This document shows, piece after piece, positions 42,095 through 50,969 of a stretch of 64,000 nucleotides of DNA. The notes under the pieces are model-generated. The model made no database searches. It had not been told where the DNA came from and worked only from the letters and a program-made list of their open reading frames with translations. The stretch's first letter is position 1. Every line of letters begins with the position of its first letter. Position numbers and translations under genes: made by a program. Origin of the DNA: Hyphomicrobiales bacterium (GTDB lineage: Bacteria > Pseudomonadota > Alphaproteobacteria > Rhizobiales > Rhizobiaceae); NCBI GenBank assembly GCA_900472675.1, contig UCJA01000010.1:469928-533927 (forward strand), in the 5' to 3' direction.

Positions 42095-42899
42095 CCAGAA
42101 CCTGCGGTCGCCGATCCTCCTGAAGATTGCAGCCGCCGGCGGGCTGCTCTTCCTGCACCTGCCAATTCTGCTGATCTTCGTCTACGCCTTCACGACGGAG
42201 GAGAAGAGCTACCAGTGGCCGCCGCCTGGGCTGACAACGCGGTGGTTGGCGGTCGCGTGGAACCGGCCGGATGTCTGGTCGGCGCTTACGCTCTCCGTCC
42301 AGGTCGCCTGCATCGCCACCGCCATTGCGCTCGTGCTCGGCACGCTTTGCGCGGCGGCCGTCAGCCAGACGAAGTTCTTCGGGCGCGAGGCCATCTCGCT
42401 GCTTGTCATCCTACCGATCGCGCTGCCGGGCATCATCACCGGCATTGCGCTGCGTTCGGCCTTCAGCCTGTTCGACATTCCGTTCTCGGTCTGGACCATC
42501 GTGCTTGGCCACGCCACCTTTTGCGTGGTCGTGGTCTACAACAATGCGGTTGCCCGCTTCCGCCGCACATCCGGCTCGCTGATCGAGGCGTCCATGGATC
42601 TCGGCGCCGACGGCTTCCAGACCTTCCGCCACGTGATCCTGCCAAACATCGGCACGGCGCTGCTGGCCGGCGGCATGCTCGCCTTCGCACTCTCTTTCGA
42701 CGAGGTGATCGTCACCACCTTCACCGGCGGGCAGCAGGCGACGCTGCCGATCTGGATGCTGGAGGAGCTCATCCGTCCGCGCCAGCGGCCGGTCACCAAT
42801 GTGGTGGCCATGGTCGTCGTGCTCGTCACCTTCCTGCCGATCCTGGCAGCCTATTACCTCACCCGCGACGGCGACCAGATCGCCGGATCCGGCAAATAA
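42084..42899 (+). CDS. Polyamine-type ABC transporter permease (YdcV/PotC-like)
   Basis: A 271-residue second permease with six helices and the loop [25 protein letters not shown] 42084 lies in the last codons of the previous gene, showing translational coupling; the longer open frame upstream is inside that gene and is ignored. The dehydrogenase follows 13 bases later. Confidence 0.92.
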   Translation: MRSDQNLRSPILLKIAAAGGLLFLHLPILLIFVYAFTTEEKSYQWPPPGLTTRWLAVAWNRPDVWSALTLSVQVACIATAIALVLGTLCAAAVSQTKFFGREAISLLVILPIALPGIITGIALRSAFSLFDIPFSVWTIVLGHATFCVVVVYNNAVARFRRTSGSLIEASMDLGADGFQTFRHVILPNIGTALLAGGMLAFALSFDEVIVTTFTGGQQATLPIWMLEELIRPRQRPVTNVVAMVVVLVTFLPILAAYYLTRDGDQIAGSGK

Positions 42900-42912
42900 A
42901 GGGAGACATGTC

Positions 42913-44340
42913 ATGGATACCACGATGCTGATCGGGTCGCGTTTCGAGGCCGGCACGGAAACGGAAGAAGCGATCCTGAACCCCAAGACGGGGCAGAAGG
43001 TGCTTGATCTTCCGGAGGCCTCGCTCGGGCAGATCGACGCGGCGGTAGAGGCCGCGGAAAAGGCCTTCACCGGCTGGTCGCGCACCACGCCGTCGGAGCG
43101 CGCCGGTTATCTCCTCAAGATCGCCGATGCGATCGAACGGGATGCCGAAGGGTTCGCGACGCTTGAGGCGCTGAACTGCGGCAAGCCCATCAACGCTGTG
43201 CTGAACGATGAAATTCCGGCCATCGTCGATTGCTACCGCTTCTTTGCAGGAGCAGTGCGCAATCTCCATGGTCCGGTGGCGGGCGAGTATATGCCGGGCC
43301 ACACCTCGATGATCCGCCGCGATCCGGTCGGCATCGTCGGCTCCATCGCGCCCTGGAACTATCCGCTGATGATGATGGCCTGGAAGCTGGCGCCCGCCAT
43401 CGCCGGCGGCAATACGGTGGTCTTCAAGCCGTCCGAGCAGACGCCGCTGACGGCCTTGAAAATGGCAAAGCTGCTCTCGGAGATCCTGCCTGAAGGCGTC
43501 GTCAACGTCATTCTCGGGCGTGGCGAAAGCGTCGGCAACGCGCTGATCAACCATCCCAAGATCAACATGATCTCGATCACAGGCGACGTGGCGACGGGCA
43601 AGAAGGTGCTGGCGGCAGCGGCAAAGACAGTGAAGCGCACGCATCTGGAGCTCGGCGGCAAGGCACCCGTCATAATATTCGACGATGCGGACATCGATGC
43701 GGTGGTCGCCGGCATCCGCACCTTCGGCTACTACAATGCCGGCCAGGACTGCACCGCCGCCTGCCGGATCTATGCCGACGCAAAGGTCTACGACAACTTC
43801 GTCGCCGACCTCACCTCGGCTGTCTCGTCGATCAAGTTCAACCAGGCCGACGACACGGAAAACGAGATTGGTCCGCTGATCTCCAAGCGCCAGCGCGACC
43901 GCGTCGAAAGCTTTGTGGCGCGGGCCTCCGAGCACAGCCATATGGAGGTCACCACCGGCGGCAAGACATCCGGCGAGAACGGCTTCTTCTTTGCCCCGAC
44001 GGTGATTGCTGGCGCCACGCAGGAGGACGAGATCGTCCGCCGTGAGGTTTTTGGTCCCGTCGTCTCCGTCACTCGCTTCACCGATGCGGACGACGCCGTG
44101 GCATGGGCGAACGACAGCGACTACGGCCTGGCCTCATCCATCTGGACCAAGGATATCGCCCGCGGCATGAAGACCGCGTCACGCCTTCAGTATGGCTGCA
44201 CCTGGATCAACACGCACTTCATGCTGGTCAACGAGATGCCGCATGGCGGCCTGAAGCAGTCCGGCTATGGCAAGGACATGTCGGTCTATGCGCTGGAAGA
44301 CTACACCGCCGTCCGACACGTGATGGTGCGCTACGAATAG
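42913..44340 (+). CDS. Gamma-aminobutyraldehyde-type dehydrogenase (PatD/YdcW-like)
   Basis: A 475-residue NAD-dependent aldehyde dehydrogenase. The active-site cysteine (about 280) lies in [13 protein letters not shown] and the general-base glutamate (about 246) in [10 protein letters not shown]; the cofactor region [12 protein letters not shown] is conserved. The QDC form of the active-site motif is typical of aminobutyraldehyde dehydrogenases. It is cotranscribed with a polyamine-type importer, so it most likely oxidises 4-aminobutanal to GABA. No putrescine aminotransferase is in the window. GGGAG precedes ATG 42913. Confidence 0.9.
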   Translation: MDTTMLIGSRFEAGTETEEAILNPKTGQKVLDLPEASLGQIDAAVEAAEKAFTGWSRTTPSERAGYLLKIADAIERDAEGFATLEALNCGKPINAVLNDEIPAIVDCYRFFAGAVRNLHGPVAGEYMPGHTSMIRRDPVGIVGSIAPWNYPLMMMAWKLAPAIAGGNTVVFKPSEQTPLTALKMAKLLSEILPEGVVNVILGRGESVGNALINHPKINMISITGDVATGKKVLAAAAKTVKRTHLELGGKAPVIIFDDADIDAVVAGIRTFGYYNAGQDCTAACRIYADAKVYDNFVADLTSAVSSIKFNQADDTENEIGPLISKRQRDRVESFVARASEHSHMEVTTGGKTSGENGFFFAPTVIAGATQEDEIVRREVFGPVVSVTRFTDADDAVAWANDSDYGLASSIWTKDIARGMKTASRLQYGCTWINTHFMLVNEMPHGGLKQSGYGKDMSVYALEDYTAVRHVMVRYE

Positions 44341-44351
44341 GCGAGAAGGCC

Positions 44352-44384
44352 CGGCGAGCAGGTCAGATGGCCACCTGCTCGCCG
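44352..44384. terminator. Bidirectional terminator between the dehydrogenase gene and kup
   Basis: CGGCGAGCAGGT and ACCTGCTCGCCG form a perfect 12-bp stem with a 9-base loop, followed by ATTTCC on the plus strand. It covers the end of the convergent kup gene. Confidence 0.8.
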
Positions 44385-46264
44385 ATTTCCACCACCCGGT
44401 TCGGCGGCAGCTTGAAATAGGCCGATGGATCGATCGCAAAATCGGACAGCCCCATGTAGAGGGTCTCCTGCCAGCGCGGCAGTCCGGTGTTCGGGGTGCT
44501 GATCAGGTTGCGCCGGCCCAAGTAGAACGAGGTCTGCATGATCTCAAACTTGAACCCCTTCTTGCGGCAGAGGCTCAGCGCCTTGGTGACATTGGGCTCC
44601 TCCATGAAACCGAAGGTGATGTCGAGGCGCATGAAACGCGCCGACAGCTTGGTCATCTGCACGCGATCGGTCTGCGGCACATAGGGCTTGTCACTCGTCC
44701 AGATCGTCAGGATGACGTTCTGTTCGTGCAGCACATGGTTGTGCTTGATGTTGTGCAGCAATACCGCCGGCGTGCGGTTGGGCACGCTGGTCAGGAAGAT
44801 CGCGGTTCCCGGCACTGTCACCGGCGCATGCTTTGATTCGCGCTCAATCATAGGGATAAAGGTCTCGAGCGGAATGTCGTTCTTAGCTGTCTTTTCCTTG
44901 ATGTAGCGCGAGCCCTTGGTCCAGGTCCACATCAACAGCATGATGACGATCGCAAGGGCAACCGGTACCCAGCCGCCGTCGTGGATTTTCAAAAGGTTGG
45001 CGGCCAGGAAGACGGACTCGATCAGGAACAGCGGAAGCAGAATCGCGCCGGACACGAGCACTCCGTATCCCCAGATGGACCGGAGGAACTGGAAGGCCAT
45101 CAGCGTCGTCACCACCATCGCGCCGGTGACGGAAATGCCATAGGCGGTAGCGAGCGATTCGGAATCTCCGAACGAGATGATCAGCACGATTACGCCGATG
45201 AACAGCACGCCGTTGACGGCCGGCACGTAGATCTGCCCGGTGTTGGTCTCAGAGGTGAACTTGATCATCAGACGCGGCAAGAAGCCCAGGTGCACGGCCT
45301 GGCGAGCCAGCGAAAAGGCACCAGTGATCACGGCCTGGCTGGCGATGATCGTCGCCATGGTCGCAAGGATCACGATCGGCAGCAGCGCCCACTCCGGATA
45401 CATGAGATAGAAGGGATTTTCCGCAGCTGCCGGGTTGGAGAGCACCAACGCGCCCTGTCCCAGGTAGTTCAGCATCAGAGCCGGGAAGACGAGAAAGAAC
45501 CATGCGGTCTGGATCGGCTTGCGGCCGAAATGCCCAAGGTCTGCGTAAAGCGCTTCAGCACCTGTAACGGTCAGGAACACGGCGCCGAGAACAATCAGGC
45601 CGACCGTGCCCGCGTGGGTGATGAACCAGAATGCATAAAGAGGGTTCAGCGCTTCGAGGATCGCCCAGTCGTCGCCGATGTGGATGATACCGCCCCAGGC
45701 CATGACCAGGAACCAGAGCACGGTAATCGGTCCGAAGAACTTCGACATGGCGGCCGTGCCCTTCGACTGGACGAAGAACAGCCCCACCATGATCACGATG
45801 GACAGCGGCAGCACATATTCGGAAAAAGCCGGCGTGACGAGCTTCAGGCCCTCGAGCGCCGACATCACCGACAGGGCAGGGGTGATCATGGCATCGCCGA
45901 TGAACAGCGCCGCGCCGATCAGTCCGGCGAAAAAGAGAACCGGCATGTAGCTGCCGGTCTTCTTCATCAGCAGGGCGAGAAGCGACAGCGTCCCGCCTTC
46001 GCCGTCGTTGTCGGCGCGCAGCAGGAAGAGGACGTATTTAAAAGTGACGATTACGGTCAGCGTCCAGACCATGAGCGAGATCAGCCCGATCACCTCGAAG
46101 TGGTGAAAGCCGTCTTTTGCAAAGGGGCGCAAGGCTTCCCGGAATGCATAGAGAGGGCTGGTGCCGATATCGCCGTATACGACACCGACGGATCCTATCA
46201 CGAGCAACAGGTACTTACGGGTCTCCGAAGTGGGCCCGGTCGCGTCGGTTGTCGACGAAGTCAT
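44363..46264 (-). CDS. kup: Low-affinity potassium uptake protein Kup
   Basis: A 633-residue K+:H+ symporter of the Kup/HAK/KT family. It begins with the conserved [15 protein letters not shown] motif, has about 12 membrane helices up to residue about 440, and a cytoplasmic C-terminal region (about 440-633). It lies 178 bases downstream of the Bax-inhibitor-like gene with a hairpin between them, so it is probably transcribed separately. Confidence 0.96.
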   Translation of the reverse strand: MTSSTTDATGPTSETRKYLLLVIGSVGVVYGDIGTSPLYAFREALRPFAKDGFHHFEVIGLISLMVWTLTVIVTFKYVLFLLRADNDGEGGTLSLLALLMKKTGSYMPVLFFAGLIGAALFIGDAMITPALSVMSALEGLKLVTPAFSEYVLPLSIVIMVGLFFVQSKGTAAMSKFFGPITVLWFLVMAWGGIIHIGDDWAILEALNPLYAFWFITHAGTVGLIVLGAVFLTVTGAEALYADLGHFGRKPIQTAWFFLVFPALMLNYLGQGALVLSNPAAAENPFYLMYPEWALLPIVILATMATIIASQAVITGAFSLARQAVHLGFLPRLMIKFTSETNTGQIYVPAVNGVLFIGVIVLIISFGDSESLATAYGISVTGAMVVTTLMAFQFLRSIWGYGVLVSGAILLPLFLIESVFLAANLLKIHDGGWVPVALAIVIMLLMWTWTKGSRYIKEKTAKNDIPLETFIPMIERESKHAPVTVPGTAIFLTSVPNRTPAVLLHNIKHNHVLHEQNVILTIWTSDKPYVPQTDRVQMTKLSARFMRLDITFGFMEEPNVTKALSLCRKKGFKFEIMQTSFYLGRRNLISTPNTGLPRWQETLYMGLSDFAIDPSAYFKLPPNRVVEIGEQVAI

Positions 46265-46395
46265 GTTGTCTCCGGTCTTGCATATGTCATGGCCATCTGG
46301 GCCATACGCACACTAGGGAACATTCAATGCAATCCGGTAAACACGATCCGCTGAATTTTGATCCCTGACAACAGGGGCAGCATGACAAATGATTG

Positions 46396-46435
46396 CCGGG
46401 GGCGAGCGCTCGGCTTATGCCGCACCCGCCCCCGG
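46396..46435 (-). terminator. Hairpin after the Bax-inhibitor-like gene
   Basis: CCGGGGGCG (46396-46404) pairs with CGCCCCCGG (46427-46435); the 22-base loop contains a second small hairpin, CGGC-TTAT-GCCG. It lies just beyond the stop of the leftward gene and is followed in that direction by CAATCATTTGTC. Probable terminator. Confidence 0.6.
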
Positions 46436-46442
46436 AATCGTC

Positions 46443-47156
46443 TTAGCCTTCGCGTTCGCCGGTGAAATTCAGCAGCAGCTGGAAGATGTTGACGAAGTTG
46501 AGGTACAGCGACAGCGCGCCAAAAACGGCAAGCTTCAGCTGCGATTCCTGGTCGTGGTTTTCTGCGTACTGTTCCTTGATGTTCTGGGTGTCCCAGGCGG
46601 TCAGGCCGACGAAGACGACGATGCCGATCACCGAGACGGCGAACTGCAGGGCGCTGGAGCCGAGGAAGATGTTGACGATCGAGGCGATCATCACGCCGAT
46701 CAGGCCCATGATCATGAACGAGCCGAACTTCGCCAGGTCACGCTTCGTCGTGTAGCCGTAGAGGCTGGTGGCACCGAACATGGTGGCCGCGATGAAGAAG
46801 GTGCGGGCAATGCTGGCGCCGGTGAAGACCAGGAACACCGATGCGAGCGAGAGGCCCATCACCGCGCAGAAGGCGAAGAAGGTCATCTGCGCGGCCGGTG
46901 CGGACATGGTCTGCATGCGGAACGAGAAGAAGAACACAAAGGCGAGCGGTGCCAGCATCACCACCCACTTGAGCGGCGAGGAGAAGATCGGCACGTAGAG
47001 TGCCGGCGTCGTGCCGATCAGGAAGGCGACGAGGCCGGTGACGACAAGCCCGATGCCCATATAGTTGTAGACGCGCAGCATGTGCTTGCGCAGGCCCTCG
47101 TCGAGGTCGGCCGAGCTTTGGGCCGCACTGCCGAAACGGTTCTGGTTTGGATACAT
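46443..47156 (-). CDS. Bax inhibitor-1 / YccA family membrane protein
   Basis: A 237-residue integral membrane protein with seven hydrophobic helices and the family features ARTFFIAATMFGATSLYGYTT and GLTAWDTQNIKEQY. Bacterial relatives (YccA, YbhL) modulate membrane proteases such as FtsH, or act as calcium leak channels. It follows the anti-sigma gene by 19 bases on the same strand, so it may belong to the ECF sigma operon and to an envelope stress response. Confidence 0.9.
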   Translation of the reverse strand: MYPNQNRFGSAAQSSADLDEGLRKHMLRVYNYMGIGLVVTGLVAFLIGTTPALYVPIFSSPLKWVVMLAPLAFVFFFSFRMQTMSAPAAQMTFFAFCAVMGLSLASVFLVFTGASIARTFFIAATMFGATSLYGYTTKRDLAKFGSFMIMGLIGVMIASIVNIFLGSSALQFAVSVIGIVVFVGLTAWDTQNIKEQYAENHDQESQLKLAVFGALSLYLNFVNIFQLLLNFTGEREG

Positions 47157-47175
47157 GAAGGTCTCCTTGTCTGCG

Positions 47176-47943
47176 TTAATGGAGTGAGTTCTTGAGCAGG
47201 TCTGCCTCGTCGGACAGGTTGGATTCTGGATCGCTGGAGATCAGCGCATAGGCGATATCGCCGATCTGCCACCAGGCAGCTTCCGCGCCGTCCACCTTGA
47301 GCTCCTTGACCGGCTCGACCCCGAAGTGCCCGGGGCGGACGGCAAACAGCGACAGCCGCTTTCCGTCCTTCTCGAGCGTGGCTTCGACGCTTGGCCCGAA
47401 ATCGGACGGGAAGATCTGCACATCGGCGACCTGCCAGTCCTTGGGCAGTTCCGGCATCAGGATGGCCGTCGCCGCCCGGATTTCTTCCCGGTCGTAGGTC
47501 TTGACCACCGGCTGTGAAGGCATGGCGCCGCGCACCAGCGAGGTCTGGTGGGCACGAAGCGCCTGCTCCACGAGGGCCGGAGGATGAACCGAGGCGTTGA
47601 CCTCACGCGGACCGAAGGTGCCGATCGAGGAATTGGCAAACCAGCCGATCGACACCAGCACGCCGATGGCCGCGATGCGGCGCAGCGACGTCCACATCCG
47701 GCGACCTTCAAGGCTCGCCGTCAGCCGCCGGGCGGCTTCCCGCGTCGCCTGGCTCCCCGCGAGAGGCTCCTTCTGCAGGGCCATCTTGAGGGTGCTGCGC
47801 ATGCAAAGGTCTGCCATGACCCGCGCCGCCGTGGCCGGATCGCGGGCCAGGTGGGTTTCCACCCGCAGCCGGCCGGCCGCATCCAGCTGGTTGTCGACAT
47901 AGGCGTCGAGGTCTGCGTCTTGAAGGGTGATGGGGTCAGTCAT
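47176..47943 (-). CDS. Transmembrane anti-sigma factor
   Basis: A 255-residue protein. The N-terminal cytoplasmic part (about 1-80) resembles anti-sigma domains (DADLDAYVDNQLDAAGRLRVETHLARDP), but the zinc ligands HxxxCxxC of ZAS proteins are not complete. A single membrane helix (about 86-104) is followed by a periplasmic domain (about 105-255). It overlaps the sigma factor gene by 8 bases, the usual arrangement of an ECF sigma and its anti-sigma partner. The inducing signal is unknown. Confidence 0.85.
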   Translation of the reverse strand: MTDPITLQDADLDAYVDNQLDAAGRLRVETHLARDPATAARVMADLCMRSTLKMALQKEPLAGSQATREAARRLTASLEGRRMWTSLRRIAAIGVLVSIGWFANSSIGTFGPREVNASVHPPALVEQALRAHQTSLVRGAMPSQPVVKTYDREEIRAATAILMPELPKDWQVADVQIFPSDFGPSVEATLEKDGKRLSLFAVRPGHFGVEPVKELKVDGAEAAWWQIGDIAYALISSDPESNLSDEADLLKNSLH

Positions 47944-48466
47944 TGCCGCCTCCTATCAGTCTGAGATGGCTGGGTTGCCGGGGGTCTTCCTCGAACGAGC
48001 GCAGGCGGGCCCGCGCACGGGAAATGCGTGACATCAGCGTCCCGATAGGGATGCCAAGTGCTTCGGCGGCCTCCTGGTAGGACATGTCCTCGACAGCCAC
48101 GAGGTGAAGCGCTTCCCGCTGTTCGTCCGGCAAGTCCATGAAGGCGTCGCGCACCTGCCGAAGGCGCAGCGATTGTTCCTGTGCGGCTGGATAGGAAAGC
48201 CCGGCGTCTTCGATGGGGACTTCTTCCAGGCGCAGGCGTGCCGTCTGTCTGCGGCCCCGGTCGATATGCGTGTTGTGCAGGATGGAAAACAGCCAAGCCC
48301 GCAGGCTTGCGCCCGTCCGGAAGGTGGTTCGGCGTTCGTAAGCTCTGACCAGAGCATCATGCACCAGGTCTTCCGCATCCGACGAATTGCGCACCAGCGA
48401 GCGCGCATAGCGGCGCAGAGCCGTCAGCTGTGCAATCACGTCGAAGGGGCGTTTCTCCTGGTCCAT
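47936..48466 (-). CDS. ECF RNA polymerase sigma factor
   Basis: A 176-residue sigma-70 family factor of the ECF class: region 2 (about 10-75; ALRRYARSLVRNSSDAEDLV and WLFSILHNTHIDRGR) and region 4 (about 115-165; EQREALHLVAVEDMSYQEAAEALGIPIGTLMSRISRARARL). ATG 48466 has no ribosome site. A plausible ECF promoter ends only about 9 bases upstream, suggesting a leaderless, self-regulated transcript. It is the first gene of an operon with its anti-sigma factor and probably the Bax-inhibitor-like gene. Confidence 0.92.
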   Translation of the reverse strand: MDQEKRPFDVIAQLTALRRYARSLVRNSSDAEDLVHDALVRAYERRTTFRTGASLRAWLFSILHNTHIDRGRRQTARLRLEEVPIEDAGLSYPAAQEQSLRLRQVRDAFMDLPDEQREALHLVAVEDMSYQEAAEALGIPIGTLMSRISRARARLRSFEEDPRQPSHLRLIGGGND

Positions 48467-48474
48467 GACGCTAT

Positions 48475-48501
48475 ATACGCAGGATCATCCGGTTCTATTC
48501 C
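48475..48501 (-). promoter_or_regulatory. Candidate ECF-type promoter of the sigma factor operon
   Basis: On the minus strand GGAAT (48501-48497), a 17-base spacer and CGTAT (48479-48475) resemble ECF-sigma -35/-10 elements. The expected transcription start would be within a few bases of the ATG at 48466. Confidence 0.5.
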
Positions 48502-48648
48502 CGCCCGCTTCAAATTTTCTTCAGACCACTGCGAACGACCGGCTGGGCGGCTGCGGATCCGCGGGAACAAGCGGCGATCTGCGATGTTGGAAGACACCGG
48601 TCGCAACAGAGATCCGATGCGAGCCAGGTCCGACGCGAGGTTGATCGC

Positions 48649-48867
48649 ATGCCCCAGCTGATTGCATTCATGCTCACCCGCCTGTCCATCGGTTTTGCTC
48701 TCGGCGTCCTGACGGCGCTCGCCATCTGGATCAACGGCTTTGCGCCTGCAGGTAGCGCCGCATCCTCCTCTGACTATTACGTGGCGCAGGCCGTATTTCT
48801 CTATCTCTTCGGAAGCACCATCGCCCTCGGCTACCTGGCGACGGCCCTGTGGCTGGACAAGCTCTGA
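48649..48867 (+). CDS. Small membrane protein, 72 residues
   Basis: A short protein with two hydrophobic helices (about 8-30 and 46-68), starting at ATG 48649 with GAGG 8 bases upstream. I do not recognise a family. It lies between the divergent ECF sigma operon and hemN, 126 bases before the latter on the same strand. An FNR-type box lies between it and hemN. A link with the denitrification or low-oxygen genes that follow is possible but only positional. Confidence 0.65.
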   Translation: MPQLIAFMLTRLSIGFALGVLTALAIWINGFAPAGSAASSSDYYVAQAVFLYLFGSTIALGYLATALWLDKL

Positions 48868-48919
48868 CACTCGCAGTTCCGCAGAGCCAGCCGATTGCGG
48901 CTCGGCCTACCGTGGGCAT

Positions 48920-48933
48920 TTGACCTAGGGCAA
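48920..48933 (+). promoter_or_regulatory. FNR/FixK/NnrR-type box upstream of hemN
   Basis: TTGAC-CTAG-GGCAA fits the TTG-N8-CAA core of FNR-family sites but is less symmetrical than the other boxes in this block. It lies 60 bases before the hemN start. Confidence 0.6.
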
Positions 48934-48993
48934 GGAAGAGTGTCGTTGCCCTTCGCATAAGGCATCATGATCCTCGTTCGGGAAAGCTTGAAG

Positions 48994-50355
48994 ATGCCCC
49001 ATGCCCTCGTTGCCAAATACGGCGAAACCCGCCTGCCGCGCTACACCAGCTATCCGACCGCACCCGCTTTTTCGGATGCGGTGGGGCCGCAGGATTACGC
49101 CGAGGGACTTGCGGCTCTCGGACCCGGAGCCGGCAGCGCGCCGGTCTCGCTCTATCTGCACATTCCCTTCTGTCGGGACATGTGCTGGTATTGCGGCTGC
49201 CACACCAGCATCAGCCGGCAGGATGCGCCGATCTCGGAGTATCTGGAGGTGCTCACCCGGGAGATCGCGCTTGTATCCCGCGCGGCCGGCGGCGAGCTTT
49301 CGGTTGAAACCGTTCACTTCGGTGGCGGGACGCCGACGGTGATCCGGCCGGAAGCCTTCGTCGCGCTGATGACGACGCTGAGGCAAGCTTTCGCCTTCCA
49401 GGCTGACGCCAGTATTGCCGTGGAGATCGACCCCCGCACGCTTTCAAGCGGAATGATCGAGGCGCTGGCTGCAAGCGGCGTCAACCGGGCGAGCCTCGGC
49501 GTCCAGAGCTTCGACATCGTCGTGCAACGCGCCATCAACCGGGTCCAAACCATCGAGGAGACACAGAAGGCCGTCACCGGCCTGCGGACGGCAGGTGCCA
49601 GGAGCATCAACTTCGACCTGATCTACGGGCTACCGCACCAGACCGTGCAATCCTGCATCGAGACGGTGAAGGCCTCCGTCGAGATGCGCCCGGACCGTCT
49701 GGCCGTGTTCGGCTATGCGCATGTCCCCGCCTTCAAGAAGCATCAGCGGCTGATCGACGAAGGCACGCTGCCTTGCGCCACGAAGCGCAACGAGCAGGCC
49801 GAAGCGATTGCCCATGAACTGACCGCTGGCGGCTATATCCAGATTGGCCTCGATCACTTCGCGCTGCCGGACGATCCGCTCGCGCTTGCAGCGCGCTCCG
49901 GCACGCTGCACCGCAATTTCCAGGGCTATACGGAAGACAGCTGCGAGACGCTGATCGGGCTTGGCGCGTCGGCGATCGGACGTGTGCCCCTGGGCTATGT
50001 CCAGAACCAGGTGGCGCTTGGCCGCTATGCGGAGCTGGTGAACGCGGGTGTGCTTCCGACGGCGAAAGGCTACCGACTGACCGGGGAGGACAGGTTGCGG
50101 GCCCGGATCATCGAGCGGTTGATGTGCGATTTCGAGGTGGACCTTAACGAACTCTGCCGGGAGGCGGATGTGGAGGTCGCTTCACTGCTGGACGGCAATG
50201 AAAGGCTGGCGGAACTCGCAGCCGATGGAGTTGTGACAGTGGCCGACGGGCGCGTCGTCGTCTCTGGACATGCGCGCTTCATGGTTCGCGCCGTGGCTGC
50301 GGCCTTCGATGCCTATCTCGGCGCCTTTGGGCGGACCCATAGCAAGGCAGCCTGA
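48994..50355 (+). CDS. hemN: Oxygen-independent coproporphyrinogen III oxidase HemN
   Basis: A 453-residue radical SAM enzyme that converts coproporphyrinogen III to protoporphyrinogen IX without oxygen. The [4Fe-4S]-binding motif CRDMCWYCGC (Cys60, 64, 67 and 69) has the CxxxCxxCxC form of true HemN; the preceding YLHIPFC and the later FGGGTPT are also conserved. ATG 48994 gives the usual N-terminus; an ATG at 48967 would add nine residues. It sits behind an FNR-type box, in a block with other low-oxygen genes, and supplies haem for the cbb3 oxidase when oxygen is scarce. Confidence 0.95.
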   Translation: MPHALVAKYGETRLPRYTSYPTAPAFSDAVGPQDYAEGLAALGPGAGSAPVSLYLHIPFCRDMCWYCGCHTSISRQDAPISEYLEVLTREIALVSRAAGGELSVETVHFGGGTPTVIRPEAFVALMTTLRQAFAFQADASIAVEIDPRTLSSGMIEALAASGVNRASLGVQSFDIVVQRAINRVQTIEETQKAVTGLRTAGARSINFDLIYGLPHQTVQSCIETVKASVEMRPDRLAVFGYAHVPAFKKHQRLIDEGTLPCATKRNEQAEAIAHELTAGGYIQIGLDHFALPDDPLALAARSGTLHRNFQGYTEDSCETLIGLGASAIGRVPLGYVQNQVALGRYAELVNAGVLPTAKGYRLTGEDRLRARIIERLMCDFEVDLNELCREADVEVASLLDGNERLAELAADGVVTVADGRVVVSGHARFMVRAVAAAFDAYLGAFGRTHSKAA

Positions 50356-50364
50356 GACGCGAGG

Positions 50365-50404
50365 GGAGGGCCGTGTCCGCGCAGGCACGACCCTCCAGAT
50401 CTTT
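50365..50404. terminator. Bidirectional terminator between hemN and the pseudoazurin gene
   Basis: GGAGGGCCGTG and CACGACCCTCC pair over 11 bases with one mismatch around a 10-base loop. The stem is followed by AGATCTTTT in the hemN direction. The two genes converge here. Confidence 0.75.
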
Positions 50405-50847
50405 TACTGGCCAAGCTTCGCGAGGTCGGCATCCAGGCGCTTGCGCGCCAGCGGGGGCAGCTTGCCTGTCTTGATGGCGTCGAGGTTGGCCGGGCTTTCG
50501 CCCACTTCGATCAGCACTACCATGCCCATGCCCACATGCGGCGTGCAGCGCAGAACATAGGCGCCGGGCACGTCGAACTTGGCCTGGTAGGCCTCATTGG
50601 TCTTGGACTTGAATTCGGTTGCGCCGGACGGGATCAGGCCCGCAATCGTCTCGACATTGTGGCCCTTGTCCGTCGGCACGAAGCTGACGGTGTCGCCGGG
50701 CTCGATCTTCAGGACGCCGGGCTCGAACACCATGTTGCCGTCGGTGCCCTTGTTGAGCAGCTGAATCTGGTGGTCCGCCGCCATCAACGGTGTTGCCGAT
50801 GCGACAAGAGCCGCGGCCATCGCGATTAGACCAGGCATAAAACGCAT
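50404..50847 (-). CDS. Pseudoazurin (periplasmic type I copper protein)
   Basis: A 147-residue blue copper protein with a signal peptide (1-23, cleavage at LMA-AD). The four copper ligands are His63, Cys101, His104 and Met109, with the same spacing as in known pseudoazurins. ATG 50847 follows GGAGAG by about 9 bases. Pseudoazurin donates electrons to copper nitrite reductase and nitrous oxide reductase; neither gene is in the window. A perfect FNR-type palindrome lies 69 bases upstream, so it should be induced at low oxygen or by nitric oxide. Confidence 0.95.
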   Translation of the reverse strand: MRFMPGLIAMAAALVASATPLMAADHQIQLLNKGTDGNMVFEPGVLKIEPGDTVSFVPTDKGHNVETIAGLIPSGATEFKSKTNEAYQAKFDVPGAYVLRCTPHVGMGMVVLIEVGESPANLDAIKTGKLPPLARKRLDADLAKLGQ

Positions 50848-50915
50848 TTTCCATCTCTCCTGTTGGGGCCTCTCTCGGCCTGCCCGGGTTCTACGATCCG
50901 GCGGCATCGCTCTCT

Positions 50916-50929
50916 TTGACGCGCGTCAA
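50916..50929 (-). promoter_or_regulatory. FNR/FixK/NnrR-type box upstream of the pseudoazurin gene
   Basis: TTGAC-GCGC-GTCAA is a perfectly symmetrical site of the TTGAN-N4-NTCAA type, 69 bases before the pseudoazurin start. The adjacent kinase gene ends 41 bases away and transcribes toward it. Confidence 0.85.
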
Positions 50930-50969
50930 CGGGTGAGGAATCGAGGCAGGCTGCGTAAAAGGGCAGTCG

